A DNA stretch of 64,000 bases from Ilex aquifolium (lineage: Eukaryota > Streptophyta > Magnoliopsida > Aquifoliales > Aquifoliaceae). The stretch lies in contig OX637397.1 of assembly GCA_951799425.1 (NCBI GenBank), positions 40,466,409 to 40,530,408 of the forward strand, given 5' to 3'. The position numbers and the translations under genes were made by a program. Below are positions 19,615 to 30,300 of the stretch, piece by piece. Numbering within the stretch: the stretch's first letter is position 1; each line of letters begins with the position of its first letter. The notes under the pieces were generated by a model. That model was not told the origin of the DNA, made no database searches, and saw only the letters and a program-made list of their open reading frames with translations.

Positions 19615-22005
19615 TTAATCATCTGATAAGAAGAAAATTGTGGGTTTTTTTGGTTCTTCTATCTCCACCTTCCCTTCTAGCATCTTAGCCACCTTCCCCA
19701 TCGACGGCCTCATCTCCGGTCGGTCTTGAAGGCACCACATAGCCGTCTTCACCATCCGATTAACCATGTCGAAGTGAGCCCGACTATCATAACTCTGCTT
19801 TATCCGACCATCCAAAATATCCTCCACCTTCATCTCCTTGAACACCTTATCAAATGCCCACCTAGGTAAGTACCAATCCTCACTATCTATTTTTGATCCT
19901 TGAATCTCAAAATTCCTTGCCCCACTAACAATTTCCAACAACACCATCCCAAAACTGAACACATCAGCTTTCGATGTGATTGGATCCATTTTTACCCATT
20001 CGGGTGCCATGTACCCACGGGTCCCCCTGATCCTTGACATGCTCACTATGTCCTCTTTCTTCTTCAATTTGGCCAACCCAAAGTCAGATATCTTGGGGCA
20101 AAAATCTTCCCCCAGAAGTATGTTCTCTGGCTTGATGTCACAATGCAGCACCCACTCCAGACACTCTTCATGTAAATAAGCAATTGATCTTGCTACTCCT
20201 AGTGCAATCCGGTACCGAATGTTCCAATCAAGCAACGGTTTTTGTCCCGAATCCGAACTCGCTCCTTCTTGGGTCTCTGAAGATCCTACCCTTTGAAATA
20301 GGAACTTGTCTAGTGAACCATTAGGCACATACTCATAGACTAACATTCTTTGACCCTTTTCAGCACAAAAACCCCATAGCCTTACCAAATTGAGATGGTG
20401 CTTTTGGGCAATAATTGTGACCTCAGCCCAAAATTCAGCATCACCACCAGTAATATTTCTCAAGCACTTCACTGCTACAACCCGGTGATCACTCAATTCT
20501 CCTTTATAAACATCACCAAACCCACCTTTCCCAATAATGTTATTGCGAGAGAAATCATTGGTAGCAGCTTTAAGCTCCGCATACCTGAACCGTTTTGGCC
20601 CACCCGCAGGCATAAATTCAAGCCCAAAGGTCTGAGCCATGTCTCTATACTTTATGTACTTCTTTAAAAATGCCCAAAAGAAAAAAACTCCACTACAGAG
20701 CTCGGCTGCAAAGAGAGTACATATTAGCACAATATTCCTGGTTGTGGTGCTGGACTCTTTTGGTGGGTAGGGAAGGCTGACCCGAACCGGACAAGTCGTC
20801 TCCAGCAAATTTAACATACCCGTAAAGTTCGATTCATCCGGTTCGGATCTATCCACCCGAACAAAAGTGGCGATTTCAGTACCCGGAGACCAATACCCAA
20901 ATAGCAGCCTCTCCAATTGAAGTATACAATAACGACTACCATCATACTTGAACCCAAACCCGAGACATTTCGGGTTATTCAAGCATGAGGCTTCACAAGT
21001 AGAAAAATTCTGGGCTTTAATATCTGTTCCGTTTGACCCACCGGAAAAATTCACATAGTCAAAACGCAAAAACTTGCTGTTTCTTAGGTCGGTGATCGGA
21101 GTTTTCCGTTGGCATGATTCTTCGCCGCCGGCGGAAACTCGCCGGAAGCCCGGTGGGCATATGCAAAAAGTAGAGTTTGAACCATCATACATGCATATAT
21201 AGTTAGGGCCGCACGTACCAAGTATTGTACACAGCTCAGAAACTGCTTGCCAACGAACAATCCATTGACCCAATTTGGGATCAAAACTGTAGATTCTGAG
21301 ATTCCCATCCTCATCAAGAGTCAATTTTCTCAACCGGGTAGCTCCGAAATCTGCTGAAATGAATGAAGCTCCGTTTTCTTGTGAGACTTTTCCATTATCA
21401 TCCAAGAGCACAAAAGAATTATCATTAGAATAGTAAGTCTCATTTGCACCAAAAACAAGTTGTTTTGAGTCAACAAATCTGAACTTCCCATTCTTTGAAG
21501 ACAATGTTGTTCCATTGATCTGTTGATTGGGAAGAATTGTATTTGTTGGATGAGAAAAACTTTCCCAGTTGCCAAACACTAGGTTATCATCATCTTGAAG
21601 AATGAGTCTGCTGCTGTTTGTGTTTCCGGTGGGCTTTGAAGGCCATAAGTTTTCGCCGGAGGAATAGCTTAACCGGAGCTCGCCAGAGCGCGTGATGAAG
21701 ACGGTGGCGGAGCGGTTGACCGGAGAGTTATCGTTGGCGGACCAGACTATGGTAGTTTGAGAGATGTTGTGGAACCAAACGGAGAAGGTATACATGTTTG
21801 GAGAGGTGGGTAGGGGTTGAAACCCGGCGGCGAATGAGGAATTGGGAGAGAGGAGGATTTGGTTCTGGTCGGGACGCCATGGGAGGTCCGAGGAGGAGAA
21901 GGATGAGATGTTATTTGGTGGTGGTTGTTGGGCGGATGATGGCGGAGGGATTGAACAGAGGAGGATGAAGAAGAGGAGAGAGAAAGGATAGGGAGAGAGA
22001 GACAT
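19615..22005 (-). CDS. G-type lectin S-receptor-like Ser/Thr kinase (ZmPK1-like)
   Basis: A single-exon, 796-residue plasma-membrane receptor kinase. Residues 1-25 are a signal peptide ending PPSSAQQ. A bulb-type lectin domain spans about 40-165, an S-locus glycoprotein/EGF-like region about 235-300 (Cys-rich, CGPNYICMYDG...CICPPGF), and a PAN-like region about 312-385. A membrane span lies at about 424-446. The kinase domain runs about 485-780 with GKGGFG (492-497), Lys513 in VAVK, HCDIKPEN (621-628), DFG (641-643) and APE (667-669). HCD in place of HRD makes it a non-RD kinase, common in immune receptors. A 20-residue Ser/Gly/Gln-rich insert sits at about 572-590. Length and intronless structure are normal for the family. 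The ligand is unknown; a pathogen- or self-glycan-sensing role is inference from family. A 3' fragment of a sister copy lies at 10006-10230. Confidence 0.93.
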   Translation of the reverse strand: MSLSPYPFSLLFFILLCSIPPPSSAQQPPPNNISSFSSSDLPWRPDQNQILLSPNSSFAAGFQPLPTSPNMYTFSVWFHNISQTTIVWSANDNSPVNRSATVFITRSGELRLSYSSGENLWPSKPTGNTNSSRLILQDDDNLVFGNWESFSHPTNTILPNQQINGTTLSSKNGKFRFVDSKQLVFGANETYYSNDNSFVLLDDNGKVSQENGASFISADFGATRLRKLTLDEDGNLRIYSFDPKLGQWIVRWQAVSELCTILGTCGPNYICMYDGSNSTFCICPPGFRRVSAGGEESCQRKTPITDLRNSKFLRFDYVNFSGGSNGTDIKAQNFSTCEASCLNNPKCLGFGFKYDGSRYCILQLERLLFGYWSPGTEIATFVRVDRSEPDESNFTGMLNLLETTCPVRVSLPYPPKESSTTTRNIVLICTLFAAELCSGVFFFWAFLKKYIKYRDMAQTFGLEFMPAGGPKRFRYAELKAATNDFSRNNIIGKGGFGDVYKGELSDHRVVAVKCLRNITGGDAEFWAEVTIIAQKHHLNLVRLWGFCAEKGQRMLVYEYVPNGSLDKFLFQRVGSSETQEGASSDSGQKPLLDWNIRYRIALGVARSIAYLHEECLEWVLHCDIKPENILLGEDFCPKISDFGLAKLKKKEDIVSMSRIRGTRGYMAPEWVKMDPITSKADVFSFGMVLLEIVSGARNFEIQGSKIDSEDWYLPRWAFDKVFKEMKVEDILDGRIKQSYDSRAHFDMVNRMVKTAMWCLQDRPEMRPSMGKVAKMLEGKVEIEEPKKPTIFFLSDD

Positions 22006-22205
22006 GATTGTTAGTGGTGGTGGGGCGTGGCATTGGAGGAGATTGGGTTTGGTTTGGGGGTATTAAAGGCGGCTTTGATTGACTGGTTTTGCGCTGACGC
22101 TGACCATTGACTAGTGGAAGATAGATACCCCCACAGTTTGCTCTGCTGTTGTTGTAGACTTCTCCCTTCCCTCCCCATTAGGTTAACTTTTGCCGTGTGG
22201 TGATA

Positions 22206-22226
22206 GGGGGGGGGGGGGGGGGGGGG
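22206..22226. repeat. Poly-G tract (21 bases)
   Basis: An uninterrupted run of 21 G, then AAGGGG, about 200 bases upstream of the receptor-kinase start. Such runs are prone to length change and sequencing error, and can form G-quadruplexes. Confidence 0.9.
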
Positions 22227-22232
22227 AAGGGG

Positions 22233-22796
22233 CCAATTGCAAGTGAGTCTCTGCCAAACTATTTTTTACACTAGCCGCAAGTTCTTATCCTACCCGATCT
22301 TATTTTACCTTACTAAATGGTTAGTCGTTAAATTCGGGTAGGAATGCGGAAGAGTTTTTGGTCTTTCGATTAAATCGGGTAGGAATGCGGAAGAGCTATC
22401 CATTTTCGCATTCCTACCCTACCCTACCAGCATTAATTAATTAATATGATTTTAATGTATTTCATATGGTTTAAACTTAAATTAATTGTTATTATATTTG
22501 TGTAACAATTATGGTGTATTGATGTTCATACTTTCTTGTGTTTTATTATAATTGTTGTTGTAGTTGTTTTATATTTTAGTGTTATTGATTTATTGTGTTT
22601 TTAAATTGGTGCAGTCAAAAATTAATAGTTACAAAAGTGTTTACCCGATTTCCTACCCGACTTCCTACCCGGTTAATCGGGTAGGAAGTCGGGTAGGAAT
22701 ACCACACCTGTCGGGTAGGGTAGGCCAAGAAAAAATTCTTCCGCAAAGTATCAGGTAGGAAGACGGAAGAGTATATTTCCTACCCGTAAGGTAGGG
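22233..22796. repeat. Repeat-rich element with GGGTAGGA motifs and terminal GGGTGAACACCCCTA
   Basis: Many direct and inverted copies of CGGGTAGGAATGCGGAAGAG and CCTACCCG occupy both ends (22280-22430 and 22640-22796) around an AT-rich core. The right edge reads GGGTGAACACCCCTA, which resembles plant hAT termini (TAGGGGTGTTCACCC). The left edge would fall at the poly-G tract. No matching 8-base target duplication was found, so the class is unproven. A perfect inverted repeat is present at 22650-22699. Confidence 0.5.
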
Positions 22797-22799
22797 TGA

Positions 22800-24732
22800 A
22801 CACCCCTATTCACGCCAAGGAAAAGTCAAAGATGCACAAGTCATATGAAACAAATGGAAGGAAATACGATTTGATTAAGTTAGATTATGACTCAAATATA
22901 TGATAATTGATTTTGAACATTGAATATGCCTGTCCTCTCATAAATTATCACCGGAATTCATAGAATGGAGGGTAGTGATTATCGTTTTATTAGACTTAAA
23001 ATCCAAAGTTTAAACTTTATCATTCATCATGAAAAAAAAAAAAATCATAGAATGGGGCCAAGTCAAAAGTGGAATATAAAAATCTGTAGGCAAATAACAA
23101 TTATGTTAAGACAACTCAACAGGAAAATCCATATCAAGTCATATAACAATTCTTCACAATGCTTTGAACAAAGGTAAATTTCAATGTAAATAAATCGGCA
23201 CATCCTTCTATTTAGTGATTGAATTAGGGATTTGAAACATATAAAACAATACATTCCGAGTTTGAATTTCATTAATCATATTAAACTCGGGTTTAATAGA
23301 TATGTATAATTAGTGAATAATTGTGTATATGTGACATTAATAGTACAATTATATATGAGTTCAAAATACAAGTGATTACAAATCTCTGTTATTTAAAAAA
23401 AAAAAATGATTTAAAGCAGAAGGTTAACAGCCAATAATTTAAAGTTGGAGAGGGGCATCATTCAATTGTAAGACGCATGGTTTGATCACCAACACGTCAA
23501 GACCCGATGGCCCAAGAGAAAGTCTAAGTCTTTGTTTGCAAGACTACCAGGAAGGCCGCAGAAATCCTGGAAACCTTCGAGAGATAAATATGCCATGCTC
23601 AAAGAAATAAGATTGCATTTTCAAAAACACTTTCTCCCTTTTATTGAAGTCTTGGGGATAGAATTTTTTTGCTAGCTTTCACATGTCGTCAATGCTAAAG
23701 GGCTTCCACCATCCAATGCTGAGATATTTTATGAACTTGGAAGCTAGTTTATCAACTTTCTGGCCATGAAGACAAGTTTATTGAGATATTTAGTCTTAGA
23801 GGTAGACTAATCAAACACTCTAGTCCATTTGCAGGAAACAAACAACTCTCTGCACCTTGATATACCAGTACCTGACATTCCATTAAGTGACAAGAGTTTC
23901 TTGACACCCCCCCCCCCCGGGGGGAATTAGTCACCTTTAATAAACAGATATGATTAAGACTATGGTATCAAAGAGTTAATTGTTGGTATTGTATCAAAAA
24001 TTATTACCAAGTACGGCTAATATTAAAATTTATAATTAGTGTATATGTCTTTGTGGTATATTACCCTACAATTACATGTTGATTCGAAATGGCATCTAGA
24101 ACATTTGTCCATACCCTATCCTGCTCCAAAATTACTCATTTTTCTGTCACATAACAAATATACGGTATTGATGTAAGTATCACACTAAGAAAATATTGAT
24201 AAAAGTTATGATTGAATGAGATTAAGTTGCCGCTCAACAAGTTCAATGTTATAACTTCCTGAAACTCAAAAATTTATAATCAATCCTAAAAAGTTGGAAT
24301 CGTAACTTGTCATAGTTAAGTTATAACTTGATTTGATTGAATCTAATTTTTTGGTATGAAATTGTAAAACTGGCTTAGCCACATGCATATTACAATATAT
24401 GGATCAACCAAATAGTACATATCAAGGAGAAGAATGGATTCTTTAATTCTCCAGCTATTCCAACAAGCTTTTCTTGTAGCCGTCGTTCCAACTAATACTC
24501 CAAATGCTAAGATTGGTATCATGCATGGACAAATATATGCCACCTCCCACCAACTCATTCCGATATTATTTATGTTTTCATAGCTTAAAAATACAAAACC
24601 CCCCCTCAAATCCTCCCTCTTACACAAAGCTCTCTCTCACACACACAGTTTTGGATGAAAAACTGCTAAGGGACGGCAGTTCTTTCTCTCTCTAGGCCAT
24701 CTTTATGCATAGTTCTCTCTCTTGTTGTCACA
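22800..24732. other. Spacer upstream of the clathrin-assembly gene
   Basis: No intact gene. It holds the probable hAT transposase relic (about 23420-23940), a C12-G6 run (23907-23924) and, at its right end, the probable promoter/5' UTR of the ANTH gene, with CT- and CA-rich leader sequence at about 24610-24720. Confidence 0.55.
23420..23940 (-). pseudogene. Possible hAT-type transposase relic (TTF/ZMYM1-like)
   Basis: Pieces in shifting - strand frames resemble the C-terminal half of plant hAT-derived TTF-type/ZMYM1-like proteins. One piece reads LNKLVFMARKLI and another KKFYPQDFNKREKVFLKMQ; the FYPQDF block is typical. Upstream pieces (LVYQGAESCLFPANGLECL) are less sure. There are many stops and frameshifts. 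Recognised by eye only. Confidence 0.35.
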
Positions 24733-26055
24733 ATGCAAAGGAGATTCAGGCAAATCTTCACATCAGTAAAAGAGCACACAAGCGTTAGCTGTGCAAAGAT
24801 TGCCACCATTGGAGGGTTCTGCGACCTTGATCTTGTGATCGTGAAAGCTACATCGCCGGACGACTTACCCTTGCCGGACCGCTACGTTCATGAGCTCTTG
24901 AAAATCTTCTCCATTTCTCCTTGTTCATTCCGGGCCTTTGCCTTAAGCTTCACCCGCCGGTTTAGCAAGACACAGTGCTGGCGAGTTGCAGTGAAATGTC
25001 TAGTCCTCCTCCACCGATTGATCCGATCATTGCCGGAAAACAGTCCGTTTCGGATCGAACTCATATGGGCTCGATCAAACGGAATGCTATCTCTCTATCC
25101 ATGTCAATTCCGGGACTATTCATCCTCAGCCGGCGAAGATTACACCATGTTTATAAGATCATATGCTCGGTTACTCGACGAAGCTCTCGACTGTTTGTCA
25201 ATTGAAAGTGCAGAAATTGAAGAAGAAGAAGTGCTTGAGAGCTTACCTGACAAAATGAAAGAACTGGGTCGCATGATTGAGGTCTTACCACAGCTTCAAA
25301 GCCTAATTGATAGAGTGATGGATTGTCGGCCCACCGGAGCGGCTGCTCGGAACTTTGTCGTTCAATCAACAATGAAACACATCATTCGTGATAGCTTTAC
25401 GTGTTATACAACTTTTAGGAGAGAGATTGTTATCGTTTTAGACAATCTTATTCAGTTACCATGCAGGAACTGTGAAGCAGCTTTTCGAATTTACAAAAAC
25501 GCAGCTTTACAAGCTGATCAACTTGGAGAATTCTATGACTGGTGCAAATCTATGGGACTGTGTGGATCATATGAATACCCTTTCATAGATCGGATACCGG
25601 AGATTCAGATTCGAGCTCTCGGAACTTTTCTCAGTGGGATGTGGCAGTTAACAGAGTCATCTTCTTCAACCACATCTCCTTTAACATCAACAATACAATC
25701 TCCATTAAGTTTAACAGAAGATGACAATGAAAAACAACTGATCAACTTCTCAAAAGTCGAAGAACGTGGTGCTCTCAAGAAATTGGAGGAAGATGAAGAA
25801 GAGATGGAGCCATTGATACAGTTGGAAGCCGACAATAATGTTTGTTGGGAGACCCTTTTAGAAGCTTCAATCAGTTCATCATGCATAGCTCCAAGAAACA
25901 GCCATGGATATGGTCATTGTTCAGTAGATGGAGGCATAGATGAGGTGAATCAATGGCAGATTCAGATATATAATCCTTGTGCCTTGAACCCTTTTTACCA
26001 GCAGCATTACAATGGATCATTCCCTAGTAACCCTACTTACCCATGGGGACTTTGA
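24733..26055 (+). CDS. ANTH-domain putative clathrin assembly protein (AP180/CALM family, At1g33340-like)
   Basis: A single-exon gene of 440 residues. The N-terminal ANTH domain (about 20-290) starts TSVSCAKIATIGGF, followed by DLDLVIVKATSPDD and the PENSPFRIELIWARSNG region. This superhelical domain binds phosphoinositides and helps recruit clathrin at the plasma membrane or trans-Golgi. The C-terminal tail is acidic and Ser-rich (EEDEEEMEPLIQL) and ends with an NPF tripeptide (about 419-421, CALNPFYQQ), a potential EH-domain docking motif. MQRRFRQIFTSVKEHTSV resembles the Arabidopsis At1g33340 group from memory. Start choice: first ATG after a CT-rich leader, matching the conserved family N-terminus. 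It converges with THO2, 1.3 kb away. Membrane-trafficking role is from family knowledge. Confidence 0.93.
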   Translation: MQRRFRQIFTSVKEHTSVSCAKIATIGGFCDLDLVIVKATSPDDLPLPDRYVHELLKIFSISPCSFRAFALSFTRRFSKTQCWRVAVKCLVLLHRLIRSLPENSPFRIELIWARSNGMLSLYPCQFRDYSSSAGEDYTMFIRSYARLLDEALDCLSIESAEIEEEEVLESLPDKMKELGRMIEVLPQLQSLIDRVMDCRPTGAAARNFVVQSTMKHIIRDSFTCYTTFRREIVIVLDNLIQLPCRNCEAAFRIYKNAALQADQLGEFYDWCKSMGLCGSYEYPFIDRIPEIQIRALGTFLSGMWQLTESSSSTTSPLTSTIQSPLSLTEDDNEKQLINFSKVEERGALKKLEEDEEEMEPLIQLEADNNVCWETLLEASISSSCIAPRNSHGYGHCSVDGGIDEVNQWQIQIYNPCALNPFYQQHYNGSFPSNPTYPWGL

Positions 26056-27364
26056 TGCTCAGCAACAGTCAACAGACATAACTGGGTTAATTTCTGGCGG
26101 CAGTTTCCTTGATTCTTTGGAATAAGTATTAGAATAGAATAGTGTGTCTAGCCTTCTACATATTAGAGCAATAAGATAGAAGTACAGACAGTCGTCCAAT
26201 GAGTTTAAATCTGAAAATAGTTTGCTGAAAATAAGAATTGTAAACTACCCACCACCACGTCTTTCAAAAATCCCTTAGGTTGGAACCTTGATTGTATTTT
26301 CTTCCAAGTAATTTACTTTGTAATTTTTTCTTGTTTACCATTATCTAATGAGGACTTTTATCTTTGTATAGGTACTTTAACCCTTTCCGTTTTCCTTTAG
26401 CTTTGCATTGTTTATAGAGACCTTTCATTTGTGTGGTATTGGAGACAAATGTCTCGCAATTTGGTATCATTTTAATCCCAACAATCTTCGTATATTTTAT
26501 TGGGTTTACCATTCTACGTGTAATTTATCCCAACCTGGCTTCTTGGGATCCGACAACCTACCTTACACTATCGGGCTTCTTTTAGAGAGTCACAGATCAT
26601 ATTGATCCATTGAAAGCAATCCTGAAATCCTTACATAGCAATTAAAACTTGGGATGAGCAGGAAATCGCATGCCTAGTCTTTTTACTTCAACATTCAACC
26701 CTGCACATGGGACAATGCTTCTCAATTCATCTCCCAAGTCCCAACCCTGCCATATTGAATACCCCTTGTAAAAGTTACAACTGGTGGATCCCAAGGGTAT
26801 TCGAGAGATGCACCAAATATAAACAGCCTTATAATAAATAGACCGATTCGATCCATAGGCAAGAACAATGGAAATATAGACAACCCGGTAAATGCTCTCC
26901 AAAAATCTGAACTTAATAGCATGTGATTTTGGCTACATGACTTTCTGCAATCCCTCGTAAGAGGGCAAACGAGCTAACCAATTAAGCAACACCACCTCAA
27001 TATTTTCCCCTGGACATTTCTTGTCAAAAAGTGTACTTCATAAGTAATTAAACTTACAGAAGAGCACAGACATGCTGATAATTTACATGTAATATTTATA
27101 CGTAGGGCAGAAAAAAAAAATTGTCAACAAACAGCCATCGACTGCCTCTTTAGGATGAACTCTTAATCAATGGCGTATTGCGAAATTGATAGGGCTAAGT
27201 TACCCATGTCAAGGAAGATCACAAAGCTAAGACCCCATAGTGGACCACATTTAATCATCCAATACAATAACAAGACGGAACAAGCATCTGGTTATAACCT
27301 CGGAAAGTTTTGCGATCCATGCTGCAGTTGAAAAGCAAAAAACATCAAGTTTCCTCATCGGAGA
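26056..27364. other. Intergenic region between convergent ANTH gene and THO2
   Basis: Holds the two 3' UTRs and no further gene. The only notable item is a tRNA-like block at 26925-26992 on the - strand. Confidence 0.7.
26925..26992 (-). repeat. tRNA-derived sequence (degenerate tRNA or SINE head)
   Basis: On the - strand GTTGCTTAATTGGTTAGC resembles a pol III A box/D arm. It is followed by an anticodon-arm-like CCCTCTTACGAGGG and a weak T-arm-like GCAG...TAGC lacking the GGTTCGA B box. The acceptor stem does not pair well, so it is not a functional tRNA. Confidence 0.35.
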
Positions 27365-30300
27365 CTATTTCCGGTGCCGCCTCTTTGGTTCAGCTCTCTG
27401 TCTCTTTTCGTCTTCCCACTCTCTATCATACAGTATAAATTATGCAGTTAAGGAGTCGGCATTTTTGGTACATAATTTACCAGTAAAATGGAAGCCTGGC
27501 CAAAATGGACATCTCATGCCACAAATAACATGATAAAGCCAGGCATTTCAAGTATTCTCAAGGCCCCCGAGCTATAATCATAATGTTACTACCGATTGAG
27601 AGATGCCACAGCCCTTTCAGCAGAGCAGTGGAGATAGTTCAGTAAACTGACTATTACTTTTGAAGCCAACCCCCCCCCCCCCCCCCTTTTTTTTTTTTTC
27701 TCCCTCCCTCTCCCCTCTTCTTTTTTTCTCTTTTTCCTTCCCCCAAAAAAGAAAAGGAAACAAAGAAAGAAACAAAACAGCAGAAGCCAACTACCCCTCC
27801 AAACTGACATGACGAGAAATGAGATGAAATATAATTTAGTAAGGTAGTGATAAGTTTTCTGCAAATAGATATGCAACAGACTAAGGAAGAGAATGTGAAA
27901 TAACAAACTTAGTTAATGACTAATGCAAATAGAAACATTTAATATTGCATTCAATATCAAGGATACTGGTCAGTGTCGCGATGGGTCATCTTGCTGGCTG
28001 CTTCTTTGCCATGCATCCTCAGAGCTGGCTCCTCCAAGTAACCTGGACGTGAGACCATTGCCCCCTTTCGGTCACCTCTTTCTCTTCCGTCATATGATTG
28101 TGGGATACCACTTGAAAGAGGAGGTGGGGGAGGGGCTACTGGTGAATATTCACCAGGTTCAGATGGCAGATGCTCTCTTTTGAGCTTTCGCCTCTTAGAG
28201 GCCACACTTGCATCCATATCCTCCTTCAAAAGGTTTGCTTTCTCCCTCTCCCTTTCTCTGTCCCTATCCTCCACCTACATCAGTCAGAAAATAAAAGCAA
28301 CCTCCATCATGTTTTATGTAATGTGAGATAGGTAAGAGGTCCTGTTAACGTCAAATTTAGCACTTCTTTCAGTAAAGTAAAAACTGGGATCAACCAAAAC
28401 AAATTCTTTTTATTCCTTCTGGTAGCCTTTGTCATAAGGCCGTGTCAATTTCCAGACTCAGCAACAAAACACAAAACTAAACATCATATTGCAACATAAG
28501 GTGTAGAAAATCTAAATTATTTGGGAAGTAAAAAATTCCACGTACATAGTACATTAGCAATTCCCTTCATGAGGAATGTACTATGTGGGCAATGAGAACT
28601 AACCACACATAAGCCAGGCACATGATGAGAAAACCATCAGACAAACTGCGAACTCCAGTGTACATAGAGTAGCTGCTTTGTTTCACTCATGGTATTCAGA
28701 AAAATAATCTTTGTTATAAACCCTACATTATACCCCCGCATTTCTTGAAACATCTCAAGCTTCAACCCCAATCCGTGATTTATGATGTTATAGCATTCCC
28801 ACCGGTTGAATATCACATTAGACTCATTACCTTTTATTTTTCCTTCTCTGGCAATATGGATTCACTAACAAGTCATGTTTCAGAAAAAAAGATTAAAGGG
28901 GATACATCACCACAGAATTCACAATTTACTACCACTTCTTCATCTTCATAGAATTCACAAAAACTTAACATATCAAGTCGACGTCCAAATTACAAGTAGA
29001 CAGGCATGAACTAAACTGACATTTTAGAATTAATCGAATAAGCATTCCATCGAGCTAATCACCAAGAAGACAAAAAGAATTAAAAAAAGCCAAATTAAGA
29101 GAGCCATAACTCAAGTCTCTACGACATGCTTTAAATTGGACGCATAAAAAATGGGAGCACACTAGTAGCAGTACCGGAACCTCAACCCATAGCTGACTGT
29201 ACCCCTCTCTTAGGACCCACTTCTTTCCAAGAAATCGTCACAGACGCAAAACAAAAGCGTGATCAGCTTATTGACACCATTGAACTATAATTCTTTCATC
29301 AAGCTTTGTGGCTGAGATCATTTAGCTAATACATTATGAGCATAACTTGCCCATTATTAAACAGCTAAAAACCAACTCTTAGAAACAATCAAAAAAGAAA
29401 TTAAGCATGTGGACCTAGTGGTATATCAATGATCTATTTGATGAGAAACAACAAAGTCATATCTGTAGCAGCAAGTTCCAAACATAAACTACCAAAATGC
29501 TTATAAAATGTCTAAGCTATTGTAACATCACATACAGGTAAAACAAAAACAATATCAGTCAAATAACAAATGCTCAAACATACCTTTATTGATAGTACAT
29601 CTCTTTCATCCCGCTTTCTATCTCGAAAATCTTCTTCTCTTCTACGTTTTGCATCATCTGATGAAATTAAAGTATTCTCTTCAGATCGTCTTCGTTCTCT
29701 CTCTTCATGTCTTGGAGAAAGTCTTTGAGCATGTCTGGCATTTCCAAACCTTCTATCAGCATCTTCATCTCTTCTAGCAGCATTAACTGATTGTGGAACC
29801 AAGTGTGGAGGTAAGGGTGGTGGTGGAGGCAAGCTTTGCCCATGAAATCGGTCATCAACATGAGACTTTTCTCCAGCTGCTTCGCTATAACGTAATTTAC
29901 CTCTATCATCCTTGTTCCTTTCATCCTTCGGCTTTTCAATAACCCTATCAAAGCTTCTATCAACAGCTCTCTCTTGCAGTCTTTCAACTGAACGTTCTCT
30001 TCCATATCTTTCAATTGACCTATCTCTTGGTTTTTCAGATAAGACATCGTCTCCACGTGACTTATCAGGACGTTCCACTCTTTCCCTATAGTCCCTGTCA
30101 TATCTGTCACTGCCTTTATCTTTTAATCTATCCAAAGTCTTATCCGTAGCCCTATTGCTAATTTGCTCATTAGATCCGGGCTTGTCAAGATCTACAGGAT
30201 GAAGTTTGTCTACTACACGAAGATCAATCGACCTCTCTCTATCCGAGAATCGATTTTCTCCATCTAAATCTTTTGTATCAACTTCCGCTTTACGACGTTT

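Noticed and set aside
26925-26992. Functional tRNA gene
   Set aside because: Only D-arm and anticodon-arm look plausible; B box is degenerate and the acceptor stem does not pair.
27957-28274. Stand-alone small Arg-rich protein
   Set aside because: It is THO2 exon 31; the stop three codons after the donor is intronic.
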